Translations under genes and position numbers: made by a program | Shown: positions 16,096-24,644 of the stretch, one piece after another | Numbering within the stretch: the first letter of the stretch is position 1 | Layout: every line of letters starts with the position of its first letter | From: an uncultured Roseburia sp. | Lineage (GTDB): Bacteria; Bacillota; Clostridia; Lachnospirales; Lachnospiraceae | Direction: 5' to 3' | Length of the DNA stretch: 39,479 nt | Assembly: GCA_944380515.1 (NCBI GenBank) | Contig: CALWHT010000012.1 | Location: 1 to 39,479 of the forward strand | Notes under the pieces: model-generated | Database searches by the model: none | Seen by the model: the letters and a program-made list of their open reading frames with translations, nothing else | Told to the model about the DNA's origin: nothing

Positions 16096-17151
16096 TTATT
16101 TTTTTTCAGTGATAAACCAGCCCAGCAATTTGTGCGCGAGGGCAAGACAGAAAGGATAGACGGCCGATACCAGGTCGTCTATTTTTTGTGCCACCCATGG
16201 CTCAAGCCGCCCGACGGTTGCCTTGCGCACCTCGTTTAGGAGGATGGCGATTGCCATGATTAAGAGCACGTAGCCGACTGCGAGAAACACCAGATACCAG
16301 GAGCCAGCATAGGGCGCAAAGTCAAAGTGCCGCAGTAAAAATGTCTGAATCGTTCCGTCCAGCACGTAGATGGCAAGGACGCTGCCCGCGGCGCGGTTGA
16401 CGGCGCGGCTCTGGAAGGAAAGCTCCCGGAACAGCAAAAGCAGCAGGACGGAGCCTGCGATAATAAAAATCGAGCAGTCCCGGCAGAAGGTGGTGTAGAG
16501 CTTGCCGCGCAGAAACGTAAGGGCGCTGTCGGCGGCAAACACAAAGCCGATACAGAGAACAAGACCGAGCGCAAGCCTGCGGCAGTCGTGGGAACGGTTA
16601 TGATACAGCGCCAGATAACGTCCGAGCAGGTAGATGACAACCATGTGAACCAGCCCCTTGCCGCCGTCCTGCATAATATCGTAGAAGCCGAAGGTCGGAA
16701 CCACGGAAAACAAAAACAGCAGGACAATCAAAAGCTTCCGGAACGTCTCCTTTGAGAGCTTTTCGGGAATCCTGTTTAAAAACGGCGCGAGAAAGCACAA
16801 AAAGAAGTAGCAGCTGATAAACCAGTAGTATCTGGAAATCACCGGGATACAGGACTTGATCAAATCCTTGATACCGAAATCCCCGACAGCGAGCGTGCCG
16901 CACAGGGTAAAAAAGATGACCATCAAATCAAGCCGCACCAGCTTTTTGAAATCAAAGCGGATGCCGAAATAGCCCGAAATCAGAATAAAGCAGGTCACAC
17001 CCATGTTAAACACGGAGTTGACAAGAACATGGATTTCCGTATTCAAAAATGACACCGACGTGTCGATTCCGCCGAAGGTGTGCATCATAAGGATTCCGAA
17101 AATGCACAGCAGACGCAGCAGTTCGAAATTTGAGGAACGTTCTTTTGCCAT
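16096..17151 (-). CDS. Membrane acyltransferase (Acyl_transf_3 family), minus-strand unit
   Basis: A 351-residue polytopic protein starting with NFELLRLLCIFGILMMHTFGG, the first-helix motif of acyltransferase-3 proteins with its conserved arginine and histidine. Further signatures include NMGVTCFILISGYFGI and a paired-helix C-terminal block. It is probably an O-acyltransferase for a surface glycan. The ATG at 17151 has GGAG 6 bases upstream; a TTG four codons earlier overlaps the ribosome site and is rejected. It is the third gene of a minus-strand unit with the two enzymes at 17173-18198 and 18213-19166. It differs clearly in sequence from the acyltransferase it faces at 15053-16087, so they are not recent duplicates. 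Confidence 0.85.
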   Translation of the reverse strand: MAKERSSNFELLRLLCIFGILMMHTFGGIDTSVSFLNTEIHVLVNSVFNMGVTCFILISGYFGIRFDFKKLVRLDLMVIFFTLCGTLAVGDFGIKDLIKSCIPVISRYYWFISCYFFLCFLAPFLNRIPEKLSKETFRKLLIVLLFLFSVVPTFGFYDIMQDGGKGLVHMVVIYLLGRYLALYHNRSHDCRRLALGLVLCIGFVFAADSALTFLRGKLYTTFCRDCSIFIIAGSVLLLLLFRELSFQSRAVNRAAGSVLAIYVLDGTIQTFLLRHFDFAPYAGSWYLVFLAVGYVLLIMAIAILLNEVRKATVGRLEPWVAQKIDDLVSAVYPFCLALAHKLLGWFITEKK

Positions 17152-17172
17152 AATCTTCTCCAATCTGTTTTG

Positions 17173-18198
17173 CTATTGCTTTGCGGACGCGTGACGTCTG
17201 ATTTTCAGACGCTGCTGCCATTTGGTGTTGCCGTGCTTTAAATCCGCAAGCTTTCCGCGGCATTTTAAAAGGTAGGTCACAAATTTCGCGTGCGCGGAAT
17301 AGGACTGGTTTTCGTAAATGCCCTCCATAAAAATCTTGGTAATATCCACGAAGTGAAGGTTTAAAAACCAGGTCTTTTCATGGCCGTCAATGGTATAGCA
17401 GTAGGGCTTTCCGTTTTCCCAGTGCAGGTTTTTCACGCTTAAACGGCGGATATATTCGTACTGGTGCTCCAGATAGCCAGAGGATTCCCCGACAGAGTTG
17501 TCGAACACACAGTGATTTGCGTCGTCCTTTAAGAGGTTTAAATATTCTCCCTCGGGCAGGGATTCCACCCACAGGTGCAAAAGCGCCATTTCCCCGACAC
17601 CGCCGTACATGCCGTATTTTCTGTGAACGTCCCACTTTACCATCAGCCTGTCCTTGTGGTTTGTATACATGTCAATGCAGAAGTCCGTAAATTCCCGAAG
17701 CCCCTCAATCGTAAAATAGGAAAAGCCGGCGCAGGTCTTCCATTTCAGCCCGTTTCCCTTTTCCAGCATCGGGAAATCCTGCAAAAGCGGCGTTTCCGCG
17801 GCAACCTTGCAGCGGGAGAACGGCTCGTATTCGCTGACGTTTAAATACAGGAGCACGTCGCTGTCGATAATGACGCAGCGGTCGAAGCCGTTTCGCTCCA
17901 GATATTCCAGAATCAGAAAGAAACGTTTGAAAATGCCCTCCGCCCAGGCATCGGGGTAGTAGGAGAGATTTTCAAAGACCGCGTGGAAGCGTTTCCACTT
18001 CTCCGTGATGAAATCATCGGCGTTGTGCCAGTCGTCACACCACGCCTTGTTGTATTGGTCTCCCAGGAGCACGACCTTTTCGTTGTATTTTTTCGCCTGC
18101 GCGATACAGTACTTTAAGTATTCCTGATTCTTTTTGCCCGCAGCCTGGGCCTTTTCTCCGGTTTCATGGTGAACCATGACAGGAATGATATGATTCAT
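17173..18198 (-). CDS. Putative GT-A-like glycosyltransferase
   Basis: A 341-residue soluble protein. It starts with a short strand and hydrophobic core (IIPVMVHH). The motif VIIDSDVLLY at residues 109-118 supplies Asp112 and Asp114, a DxD-type metal and nucleotide-sugar site. Late histidine-containing strands (FLNLHFVD) resemble the end of GT-A domains. Many uncharacterised enzymes in capsule clusters have this shape. GGAGG precedes the ATG at 18198. The gene lies between a GT-D-like glycosyltransferase and an acyltransferase on the minus strand, supporting a role in side-chain synthesis. I do not recognise a specific family, and neither donor sugar nor linkage can be given. Confidence 0.6.
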   Translation of the reverse strand: MNHIIPVMVHHETGEKAQAAGKKNQEYLKYCIAQAKKYNEKVVLLGDQYNKAWCDDWHNADDFITEKWKRFHAVFENLSYYPDAWAEGIFKRFFLILEYLERNGFDRCVIIDSDVLLYLNVSEYEPFSRCKVAAETPLLQDFPMLEKGNGLKWKTCAGFSYFTIEGLREFTDFCIDMYTNHKDRLMVKWDVHRKYGMYGGVGEMALLHLWVESLPEGEYLNLLKDDANHCVFDNSVGESSGYLEHQYEYIRRLSVKNLHWENGKPYCYTIDGHEKTWFLNLHFVDITKIFMEGIYENQSYSAHAKFVTYLLKCRGKLADLKHGNTKWQQRLKIRRHASAKQ

Positions 18199-18212
18199 AA
18201 TAACCTCCATTG

Positions 18213-19166
18213 TTATTCTTTTTTCCAGTAGGTGCCGCCCTCAACGTCCGCGCTTCCGCTCGGAACCTCGCTGCGCAGCGGGTAATGCCAGTAATCGTTG
18301 TACATGGCGACGATATCCGGCTCCTCCTCGTCCCAGCGCCTTCCCTTTAAGCCGAACAGAATCTGCAGGCAGCCGCCCAGGTGGATGGCGCCTTTTCCGA
18401 GCTTTTTGATGTGCGCCGCCAGTGGAAAGCCGTAGGCGCCGCAGCCGATTAAGGCGATGTCAAAATCAATTTTTTCACATTCCCGGCACATCCATTCCAG
18501 CGCGTCAAACCAGGTTGCAAAGCGGGGATCCACGGCGTCTCCCGCCGTCTGTACCGCCTTTAGCGTTTTTAATTCAAATTTCGGCAGGATGGACGTACCC
18601 GGAAAGAGCTTGTCATAATTTTCATACTGCTTTTGAATCGAAGCCTCGAAGGGGTGGATGACCAGCACCTTCTTGCCCTCCAGTGCGGCGGACCAGGGAT
18701 TTTGGCACCGCCATGGCTCAATGGAAATGAGCTTACAGGTGGCCTGCAGATCCTTACAGTACTTTTTGATATAGTAGTCCTCACAGGCATTCTGCCAGAT
18801 GCCCAGGATATCGGTCTGTCGGCAGGCGTCCTTCATGACCTCGTTAAAGCGGGGCAGCAGCGAAGTGTCGTTCGGAAAAAATCCGGCACAGGTGCAGAGC
18901 TGCTCGCAGGCCTTCTGCTGCTTGCCGTTTAAGTGAAATTCCGCCGTGCGCATGTTAAACAGCTCGACGGCGCCGAAACGTCCCATCATAAAGGGCGTTC
19001 CCGCGGTGATAAGCTCCGCGGTCAGGCGGTTTGCCGCCTCCGTGTCAAGAAACGGCTTTCCGACATAGTGGCGGTAGAGCCAGTCCGACTCCGGCGCTTT
19101 GGCGCGCAGCCGGTTCCGCAGGGCGTATTTAAACTGATAGTAGGAAGCTCCGATAATTGTACCCAA
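18213..19166 (-). CDS. GT-D-fold glycosyltransferase-like protein (DUF1792-related)
   Basis: A 317-residue protein with PFMMGRFGAVEL at residues 58-69, matching the glycine-and-glutamate signature of GT-D-type domains. The C-terminal part contains IALIGCGAYGFPLAAHIKKL and HLGGCLQILFGLKGRRW. This pattern is familiar from uncharacterised polysaccharide-locus proteins. GT-D enzymes transfer hexose to growing glycans. The proposed start is TTG at 19166 with AAGGA about 11 bases upstream; no internal ATG before residue 60 offers a better start. A promoter at 19219-19246 on the same strand serves it and the two genes downstream. The fold assignment is from motif memory, so it is moderate. Confidence 0.62.
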   Translation of the reverse strand: MGTIIGASYYQFKYALRNRLRAKAPESDWLYRHYVGKPFLDTEAANRLTAELITAGTPFMMGRFGAVELFNMRTAEFHLNGKQQKACEQLCTCAGFFPNDTSLLPRFNEVMKDACRQTDILGIWQNACEDYYIKKYCKDLQATCKLISIEPWRCQNPWSAALEGKKVLVIHPFEASIQKQYENYDKLFPGTSILPKFELKTLKAVQTAGDAVDPRFATWFDALEWMCRECEKIDFDIALIGCGAYGFPLAAHIKKLGKGAIHLGGCLQILFGLKGRRWDEEEPDIVAMYNDYWHYPLRSEVPSGSADVEGGTYWKKE

Positions 19167-19218
19167 TACGAATCCAATCCTTTCTTAAACATCAATAAAC
19201 AGAAAATGACTACTACAT

Positions 19219-19246
19219 CATATAACAAGGCTTTCCGCAGTGTCAA
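19219..19246 (-). promoter_or_regulatory. Minus-strand promoter of the three-gene glycosyl/acyltransferase unit
   Basis: Reading the minus strand, a perfect TTGACA (19241-19246), a 16-base spacer and TATATG (19219-19224) with an upstream TGT extended -10. It lies 53 bases before the proposed TTG start at 19166 and is back to back with the plus-strand promoter at 19300-19328. Confidence 0.75.
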
Positions 19247-19299
19247 GGAAGAACGCCTTTTTCCCGGATGTTTCCGTGGATATTTGGGGATTTTCAAAA

Positions 19300-19328
19300 T
19301 TGACAATGCAGGGGAAAACCTTTATAAT
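19300..19328 (+). promoter_or_regulatory. Perfect consensus sigma-A promoter of the fucosyltransferase/ABC unit
   Basis: TTGACA at 19300-19305, exactly 17 bases, then TATAAT at 19323-19328: both hexamers match the consensus completely, the only such case I found in the window. The start codon of the first gene follows 41 bases later. No internal terminator is evident before the next promoter region, so it may drive 19370 through 28493. Confidence 0.92.
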
Positions 19329-19369
19329 TTTTGTGTCTTTATATAAAAATGGAATGAATTGAGGCTGTG

Positions 19370-21127
19370 ATGAAACGAACATATAAAATTTTCTGGATTT
19401 TGGTCATTGGACTGATTCCGCTTTTGCCGCTTTCCGGGCTTTTGTACAGCGTGGATGTAAGCGACGTGGGCTTTAATCTGAATCAGTATCGGTTCTGGCT
19501 TTCGGATATTGACAGTATTTATCTGCCGTTGTTTTTGACGGACGTGCTGGGCGGCGTGCTGTTATGGCTGCTGTCAGTGCTGCACATACCGGAATATCTG
19601 GGGATGGAGCTGGCGTGGGCGGCGGTCTGCTGGTATCTGTGCTTTCTGGCTTACCGGCTTTACCGCAGATACCGGGATGATTCGCTGGTGCTTCCGGCGC
19701 TCGCGCTTGCCATGCTGCTGGCGAAGTGCAATTTCCATTTCTTTATCTATAATACTGCGGTTGCGTTTATGGCGCTGACCGGTCTTTATTTTCTGGTGCG
19801 GGCGGTCAACGACAAAAAGCCGTGGCTGCTATCTTTTGCGGCGGCGTTTTTTGTGCTGGCATCCCTGTGCAAGATATCGGCATTGATGCAGTTTGCCGTG
19901 TTTGCGGTGCTGTTTTACGACGTGTACCGGAAACGGGACGGCAGATATTTTGTCAGTCAGCTTGCATACTGTGTGCTCGGCTTTGTGTGCAGCGCCGGAC
20001 TCGGAGCGCTGCTTTTGCATGCCACCTGCGGCATCGGCACTTACGCGCAGATGGTGGTTGAGATGTTTTTCTACGCGGGCAATTCCAACGACGGACACAC
20101 CATCGGAAATATGATCGTCATTAACGCAAAGGGGACGCTGCGCGGGCTTTTGCTGCTTGCGGCGCTGTGGGTTTTGTATCTGGCGGCAAGAAAAATCAAA
20201 GCGCTGGCTCCGGTTGTACGGTTCGGGGCGCCCGTCGCTGCCGTGCTGCTTTTGCTCGGCAAACTCTTCGGAGCAGACGGACTTCCTGTTTTAAGAACTG
20301 TTTACGGGATTCTGGGTGGTTACTTAAACGCACTTTCTGTTCTTGTGGCGCTCATATATGTCTGCGCCTTCCTGATCTGCAGGGACAAGTCATATTCCGA
20401 AGAATTTAAGGTTTTTGCGGTGACGGCGGGAGCGCTGACCGTGCTGATGCCGATTGGCTCAAATGTCGGAATTACGCATATCTGCAACGAGTTTTTCATG
20501 GCGCTGCCGTATATTGCAATCTGTATCGGAGATCGTCTGCGCAGGGCAAACGCGCGCCGGAGATTTTGGACGGTATCCGGGGAAAAGGCGCAGGGACGTC
20601 TCAGGAGTATGTTTTGGCCGCTGCCGTCCGCCGGGACGGTGCTCACCGTAGTCTGCGGGGCATGGTGTATTTTGCTGGTGGGCTGGCAGAGCCTTTATAT
20701 GACAAGAGCATACGCAGCGGACACAGAGCCGATGCAGCAGTTTACGCTCCCGGAACTTCGCGGAATTTCTTATGATAAAAATTTCGTGGAGCAGCTGGAG
20801 GAAACGGTTGGATTTTTAAAGCAGTATGAAGGGGATGGACAGTCTATGGTAGTCTGCGGGGCCGTTCCGATCCTCCATTATCTTTCGGATATTCCACCCT
20901 ATATCGACGGCTGCGGCGGCTGGCTGGAGACGGACTATGTGACGGCGGAGGAAATTGCACAGCAGCTTTCGGCCGCGGAGGATTATCCGGTTGTGGTGTT
21001 CCGCAGCGGGGCGCTGGCGGAGCCGGATGAGAAAACGCAGACGGTGCTGGAATTTGTCCGGCAGAACGGTTACCGTGAGGTGTTTGCGAACGGAACCTAT
21101 GAAATCTACAGCAGAGACGCGGAGTGA
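19370..21127 (+). CDS. GT-C-like polytopic membrane glycosyltransferase
   Basis: A 585-residue protein with roughly eleven membrane helices followed by a soluble C-terminal domain of about 150 residues. After the first helix a loop carries DVSDVGFNLNQY, whose acidic residues sit where GT-C glycosyltransferases (ArnT, PMT, GT39/GT83 relatives) place their catalytic acid. Such enzymes use polyprenyl-phosphate sugars as donors on the outer face of the membrane. The GtrB-like enzyme at 1532-2476 could supply a donor of that kind, though this is speculation. The ATG at 19370 has GAGG 5 bases upstream and is preferred over the GTG just before it. It is the first gene after the consensus promoter. 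Confidence 0.65.
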   Translation: MKRTYKIFWILVIGLIPLLPLSGLLYSVDVSDVGFNLNQYRFWLSDIDSIYLPLFLTDVLGGVLLWLLSVLHIPEYLGMELAWAAVCWYLCFLAYRLYRRYRDDSLVLPALALAMLLAKCNFHFFIYNTAVAFMALTGLYFLVRAVNDKKPWLLSFAAAFFVLASLCKISALMQFAVFAVLFYDVYRKRDGRYFVSQLAYCVLGFVCSAGLGALLLHATCGIGTYAQMVVEMFFYAGNSNDGHTIGNMIVINAKGTLRGLLLLAALWVLYLAARKIKALAPVVRFGAPVAAVLLLLGKLFGADGLPVLRTVYGILGGYLNALSVLVALIYVCAFLICRDKSYSEEFKVFAVTAGALTVLMPIGSNVGITHICNEFFMALPYIAICIGDRLRRANARRRFWTVSGEKAQGRLRSMFWPLPSAGTVLTVVCGAWCILLVGWQSLYMTRAYAADTEPMQQFTLPELRGISYDKNFVEQLEETVGFLKQYEGDGQSMVVCGAVPILHYLSDIPPYIDGCGGWLETDYVTAEEIAQQLSAAEDYPVVVFRSGALAEPDEKTQTVLEFVRQNGYREVFANGTYEIYSRDAE

Positions 21128-21212
21128 GCGGAAGGGAACAGATGAATATGCTTGCAAACCGTATCGGCAGCGTTTATAATAAAAAATTCGAAAACAGGAG
21201 AGAACGGCGAAG

Positions 21213-22046
21213 GTGATAGTAGTAAAAATAGGTGACGGCATGGGCAACCAGCTCTTCAATTATGCCTGCGGCTACGCGGCTGCAAGACGGGAGGGCGAGG
21301 GGCTTAAGCTGGACATTTCCGAGTGTGACAATTCAACGCTGCGGGATTTTGAGCTGGATAACTTTCATCTGAAATACGACGCAAAGGAGTCTTTTCCCAA
21401 TCGTACCTTTTGGCAGAAGGCCTATAAGGCGCTGCGCCGGGCAGTCAAATACCGTGTGATCAAAGAGCGTGAGGTCTATTTAAACCGGAACGGGAAATAT
21501 GACGTGAATGACATTGACCCGAGAGTGTATGAAAAAAAACGGTTCCGCGATAAATATCTCTACGGCTACTGGCAGCATCTTTCATATTTCGAGGAATATT
21601 TAGACGAGATTACCGAAATGATGACCCCGGCCTATGAGCAGAGTCCTGTGGTACGGTCGTTGATGGAGGAATTTCGGACAACGCCGACCTGTGCTGTCCA
21701 TGTGCGGGGCGGGGACATTACGGGGCCGGGCAGGGAATATTTTGCCCATGCCCTGGAGCGGATGGAGCGGGAAAAGCCAGGGCTGCGCTATCTTGTGTTC
21801 ACCAATGACGCCAGGAGGGCCAAAGAGGCGTTGGGAGACGGCATGGAATTTGTCTCCGCGCTTGGCAGCTTTTCGGATGTGGACGAGTTTTTCCTGATGT
21901 CCTCCTGTCAGAACCAGATTTTATCGAACAGTACCTATTCCACCTGGGCGGCGTACCGAAACCGCAATCCCCATAAGACGGTGATCATGCCGCAGGATAT
22001 TTTAAGCGGGCGGATGCGTCAGAAAGACTGGATTGTCTTAGAATAA
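21213..22046 (+). CDS. GT11-type alpha-1,2-fucosyltransferase
   Basis: A 277-residue protein of the usual bacterial GT11 length. The N-terminal motif GDGMGNQLFNYACG (residues 7-20) matches the GT11 pattern GxLGNQMFQYA. The donor-binding motif is HVRGGDIT at residues 163-170, where GT11 enzymes usually have HVRRGDY, so the second arginine is a glycine and the tyrosine an isoleucine. Later motifs YLVFTNDA and LSNSTYSTWAAY also fit. It would move L-fucose from GDP-fucose to a galactose-type acceptor. GDP-fucose is made by the genes at 29558-32934. The start is GTG with AGGAG 12 bases upstream. The ABC flippase follows by 13 bases. Confidence 0.85.
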   Translation: MIVVKIGDGMGNQLFNYACGYAAARREGEGLKLDISECDNSTLRDFELDNFHLKYDAKESFPNRTFWQKAYKALRRAVKYRVIKEREVYLNRNGKYDVNDIDPRVYEKKRFRDKYLYGYWQHLSYFEEYLDEITEMMTPAYEQSPVVRSLMEEFRTTPTCAVHVRGGDITGPGREYFAHALERMEREKPGLRYLVFTNDARRAKEALGDGMEFVSALGSFSDVDEFFLMSSCQNQILSNSTYSTWAAYRNRNPHKTVIMPQDILSGRMRQKDWIVLE

Positions 22047-22059
22047 GAAAGGGTTAGCT

Positions 22060-23805
22060 ATGGTAGGTTTAATTAAGAGCGTATTTAAAGTATTTGACGG
22101 AAAGCAGAAGCGGAATCTGGTCGGGATGGCATTCCTGATTCTGATTAATTCCGGCGTGAGTCTTTTGGGAGTCAGTGTTTTGCTGCCGTTTATCCAGGCG
22201 GTTATGAGTCCGGAGGAGCTGCTGGAAAACGACATCATCCGATGGGCCTATGATTTGCTGGGGCTTAAAAACACCGACCAGCTCATCATTGCGCTGGCGA
22301 TCGGGATTATGATTGTGTATGTTGCCAAAAACGGCTTTATCATCTTTATGAACAATATGCAGTACCGTTTTTCCTATTACGGCAAGCGGGAAATGCAGGA
22401 CCGCCTGATGAAGTATTATATCCGCAAGGATTACACGTTTTTCTTAAACCACAACAGCGCGGAGCTGATGCGCGATATCAACACGGACCCGGAAATGTTC
22501 TACGCGGCGGTGTTAAATATGCTCCAGCTTGCCTCCGAGGTCTGCGTGAGCGGTATCATGGTGCTTTTCCTTGTTGTCACGGACCCGTTGATCACGCTGG
22601 GCGTTGTGCTGGCGATGGCGGTGATGGTGCTTTTGTTCCTGAAAAAATTAAGAAGAATCCTGGCGGGCTTCGGGGATGACCGCAGAAAATACAACGCCAA
22701 TATTTTGCAGTGTATGCAGCAGGCGTTCGGCGGGATTAAGGAGATTAAGATTGCCAACCGCGAGAGCTATTTTGAGGGCGAGTTTATCAAACAGAACGGC
22801 CTTTACACCTACGTGATCAAGCAGAATTCGTTTTTAAGCTCGGTGCCCAAGCCCATTATGGAAGCACTCTGTATTGTCGGCCTGATGGGGGCGATTATTG
22901 TGGAAATCAGCATCACAAGCACGAACCCGGCAGAATTTGTGGGAACGCTGGCAGTGTTTGCGGCGTCTGCGTTTTATCTGCTCCCGTCCGCCAATAAAAT
23001 GGCGGAATACTTGGCGTCCATTATCCACAACGGCGTCGTGATCCGCAAAATCGGCGAGGAATACGGAAAAATCCGCGATATGGATCTGGAGCAGACAAAA
23101 GAACAGAATTATTCCCCGGTTTCCCTGGAAAAGGAAATCCGTGTGGAGGATTTGACCTTCTCTTATCCCGACGCGGAGGAGCCGGTGCTTTCCCATGTCA
23201 ACGTGACGATTCCGAAAAACAAATCGGTGGCATTTATCGGGCCTTCCGGCGCGGGAAAAACGACGATGGTGGATTTGATTCTCGGTGTATTAAAGCCGCA
23301 GGAGGGAAAAATAACCGTGGACGGCAGAAATATCAGCGAGTCGTACCGGGGCTGGCATGATAAGATTGGCTATATCCCGCAGACCATTTACATGCTCGAC
23401 GATACCATCCGAAACAATATCGCGTTCGGAAAGGGAGAGGATGTCCGGGATGAGGATATCTGGGAAGCGCTGCGCCAGGCACAGCTTGACGAATTTGTGT
23501 CGTCGCTGGAGGACGGGCTTGACACGATGATCGGCGAGGCCGGCGTGCGCCTTTCCGGCGGACAGCGCCAGAGGATCGGCATTGCAAGGGCGCTGTACCG
23601 CAAGCCGGAGGTACTGGTGCTCGACGAGGCGACCTCCGCGCTTGATACGGAGACGGAGGCGGCGGTGATGGAGGCGATTGACGGACTTCAGGGCACGCTT
23701 ACCATGCTCATTATCGCGCACCGGCTCTCTACGATTAAAAACTGTGACATGGTGTATCACGTGGAAAACGGCGGTGTGACGCGGAAGGAAAAGGAAAGCA
23801 TATGA
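22060..23805 (+). CDS. ABC half-transporter, MsbA/PglK-type lipid-linked glycan flippase
   Basis: A 581-residue fused exporter. Six membrane helices occupy about residues 18-330. The nucleotide-binding domain has Walker A GPSGAGKTT near 394-402, the signature LSGGQRQ at 498-504, Walker B VLVLDEATSALD from about 518 and an H-loop histidine at about 554. All catalytic elements are intact, so a homodimer should be active. The size and position between two fucosyltransferase genes fit PglK-like proteins, which flip undecaprenyl-PP-oligosaccharides. No Wzx is present in the window, so this is the best candidate for that step. The last 4 bases overlap the next gene. Substrate identity is inferred from context. 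Confidence 0.88.
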   Translation: MVGLIKSVFKVFDGKQKRNLVGMAFLILINSGVSLLGVSVLLPFIQAVMSPEELLENDIIRWAYDLLGLKNTDQLIIALAIGIMIVYVAKNGFIIFMNNMQYRFSYYGKREMQDRLMKYYIRKDYTFFLNHNSAELMRDINTDPEMFYAAVLNMLQLASEVCVSGIMVLFLVVTDPLITLGVVLAMAVMVLLFLKKLRRILAGFGDDRRKYNANILQCMQQAFGGIKEIKIANRESYFEGEFIKQNGLYTYVIKQNSFLSSVPKPIMEALCIVGLMGAIIVEISITSTNPAEFVGTLAVFAASAFYLLPSANKMAEYLASIIHNGVVIRKIGEEYGKIRDMDLEQTKEQNYSPVSLEKEIRVEDLTFSYPDAEEPVLSHVNVTIPKNKSVAFIGPSGAGKTTMVDLILGVLKPQEGKITVDGRNISESYRGWHDKIGYIPQTIYMLDDTIRNNIAFGKGEDVRDEDIWEALRQAQLDEFVSSLEDGLDTMIGEAGVRLSGGQRQRIGIARALYRKPEVLVLDEATSALDTETEAAVMEAIDGLQGTLTMLIIAHRLSTIKNCDMVYHVENGGVTRKEKESI

Positions 23806-24638
23806 GTGGATCAATGATAATCATAGAGCCGTGCGCGGGACTCGGAAACCGGCTGCTGGGGCTTGGCTCCGCCTATGCGGTGGCACAGAGGCTGAACCGG
23901 AAGCTGGTTGTAATGTGGAAGCGGGAGGTCGGCTGCAATATCCGTGCCGACGAGCTTTTCGCGTTGCCGATGGAGGTCGTGGAAATCTGCGAAAACGGCT
24001 TTAAAAAGGAGCCTTTGGGCCAGCTTAAGGGAAACTACGAAAAGAAAAAATGGCGGAGCCGTGCCGGGCGATTCCTGGAGTGCGACGATGTGGAGCGCAT
24101 CAAAGAGGAGCAGGGCTATGAAGGGCTGTTTCGCGTGATTGAGGGGGAACCGGTCATTTATATGAAGTCCTTTGGCCCCGTCTGCGAGGTGGATGCACAG
24201 AGCTTTTCCTTCTTAAAGCCGAGCCCTGCGATTGAAAAAAAGGGCGCGCCGCTGTTTGGGAAGCTTGACGCGCATACCATAGGCGTGCATATCAGAAGGA
24301 CCGACCATACCGAGGCGATTGCCAACAGTCCGCTCGAACTGTTTGTGGAAAGAATGAAGCGGGAGCTGAGCGGGGATGAAAAGGCGTCCTTTTTTGTGGC
24401 GACCGATGATGTGACGGTGCGCAGGGAGCTTTGCGAAAGACTGCCGGAAGCACGGCTGATTTTCCCGGAATCCGGCGTGGTCACAAGGGATTCCAAAGAG
24501 GGGATCGAGGAAGCGCTCGTGGAGATGCTGGCGCTGTCAAAATGCAGAAAGATTTTGGGGAGCTATCACAGTACATTCAGCCTTCTGCCCTCCTATATCG
24601 GAAATATTCCGTTGGAGACGGTGTCGGCGGTGAAATAG
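23802..24638 (+). CDS. Fucosyltransferase-like protein (NodZ/O-FucT superfamily)
   Basis: A 278-residue protein with AGLGNRLLGLGSAYAVAQRL near the N-terminus and GVHIRRTDH at residues 161-169. The HIRRTD motif is the GDP-fucose-binding signature shared by the alpha-1,6 and O-fucosyltransferase group (GT23, NodZ, GT65/68), and a later FFVATDD strand is also typical. It is likely a second enzyme using GDP-fucose, with a linkage different from the GT11 enzyme at 21213-22046. The ATG overlaps the ABC transporter stop (ATGA), and AAGGAAAAGGAAAG lies just before it, so translation is probably coupled. Acceptor and linkage are unknown. Confidence 0.72.
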   Translation: MSGSMIIIEPCAGLGNRLLGLGSAYAVAQRLNRKLVVMWKREVGCNIRADELFALPMEVVEICENGFKKEPLGQLKGNYEKKKWRSRAGRFLECDDVERIKEEQGYEGLFRVIEGEPVIYMKSFGPVCEVDAQSFSFLKPSPAIEKKGAPLFGKLDAHTIGVHIRRTDHTEAIANSPLELFVERMKRELSGDEKASFFVATDDVTVRRELCERLPEARLIFPESGVVTRDSKEGIEEALVEMLALSKCRKILGSYHSTFSLLPSYIGNIPLETVSAVK

Positions 24639-24644
24639 GGAAAG

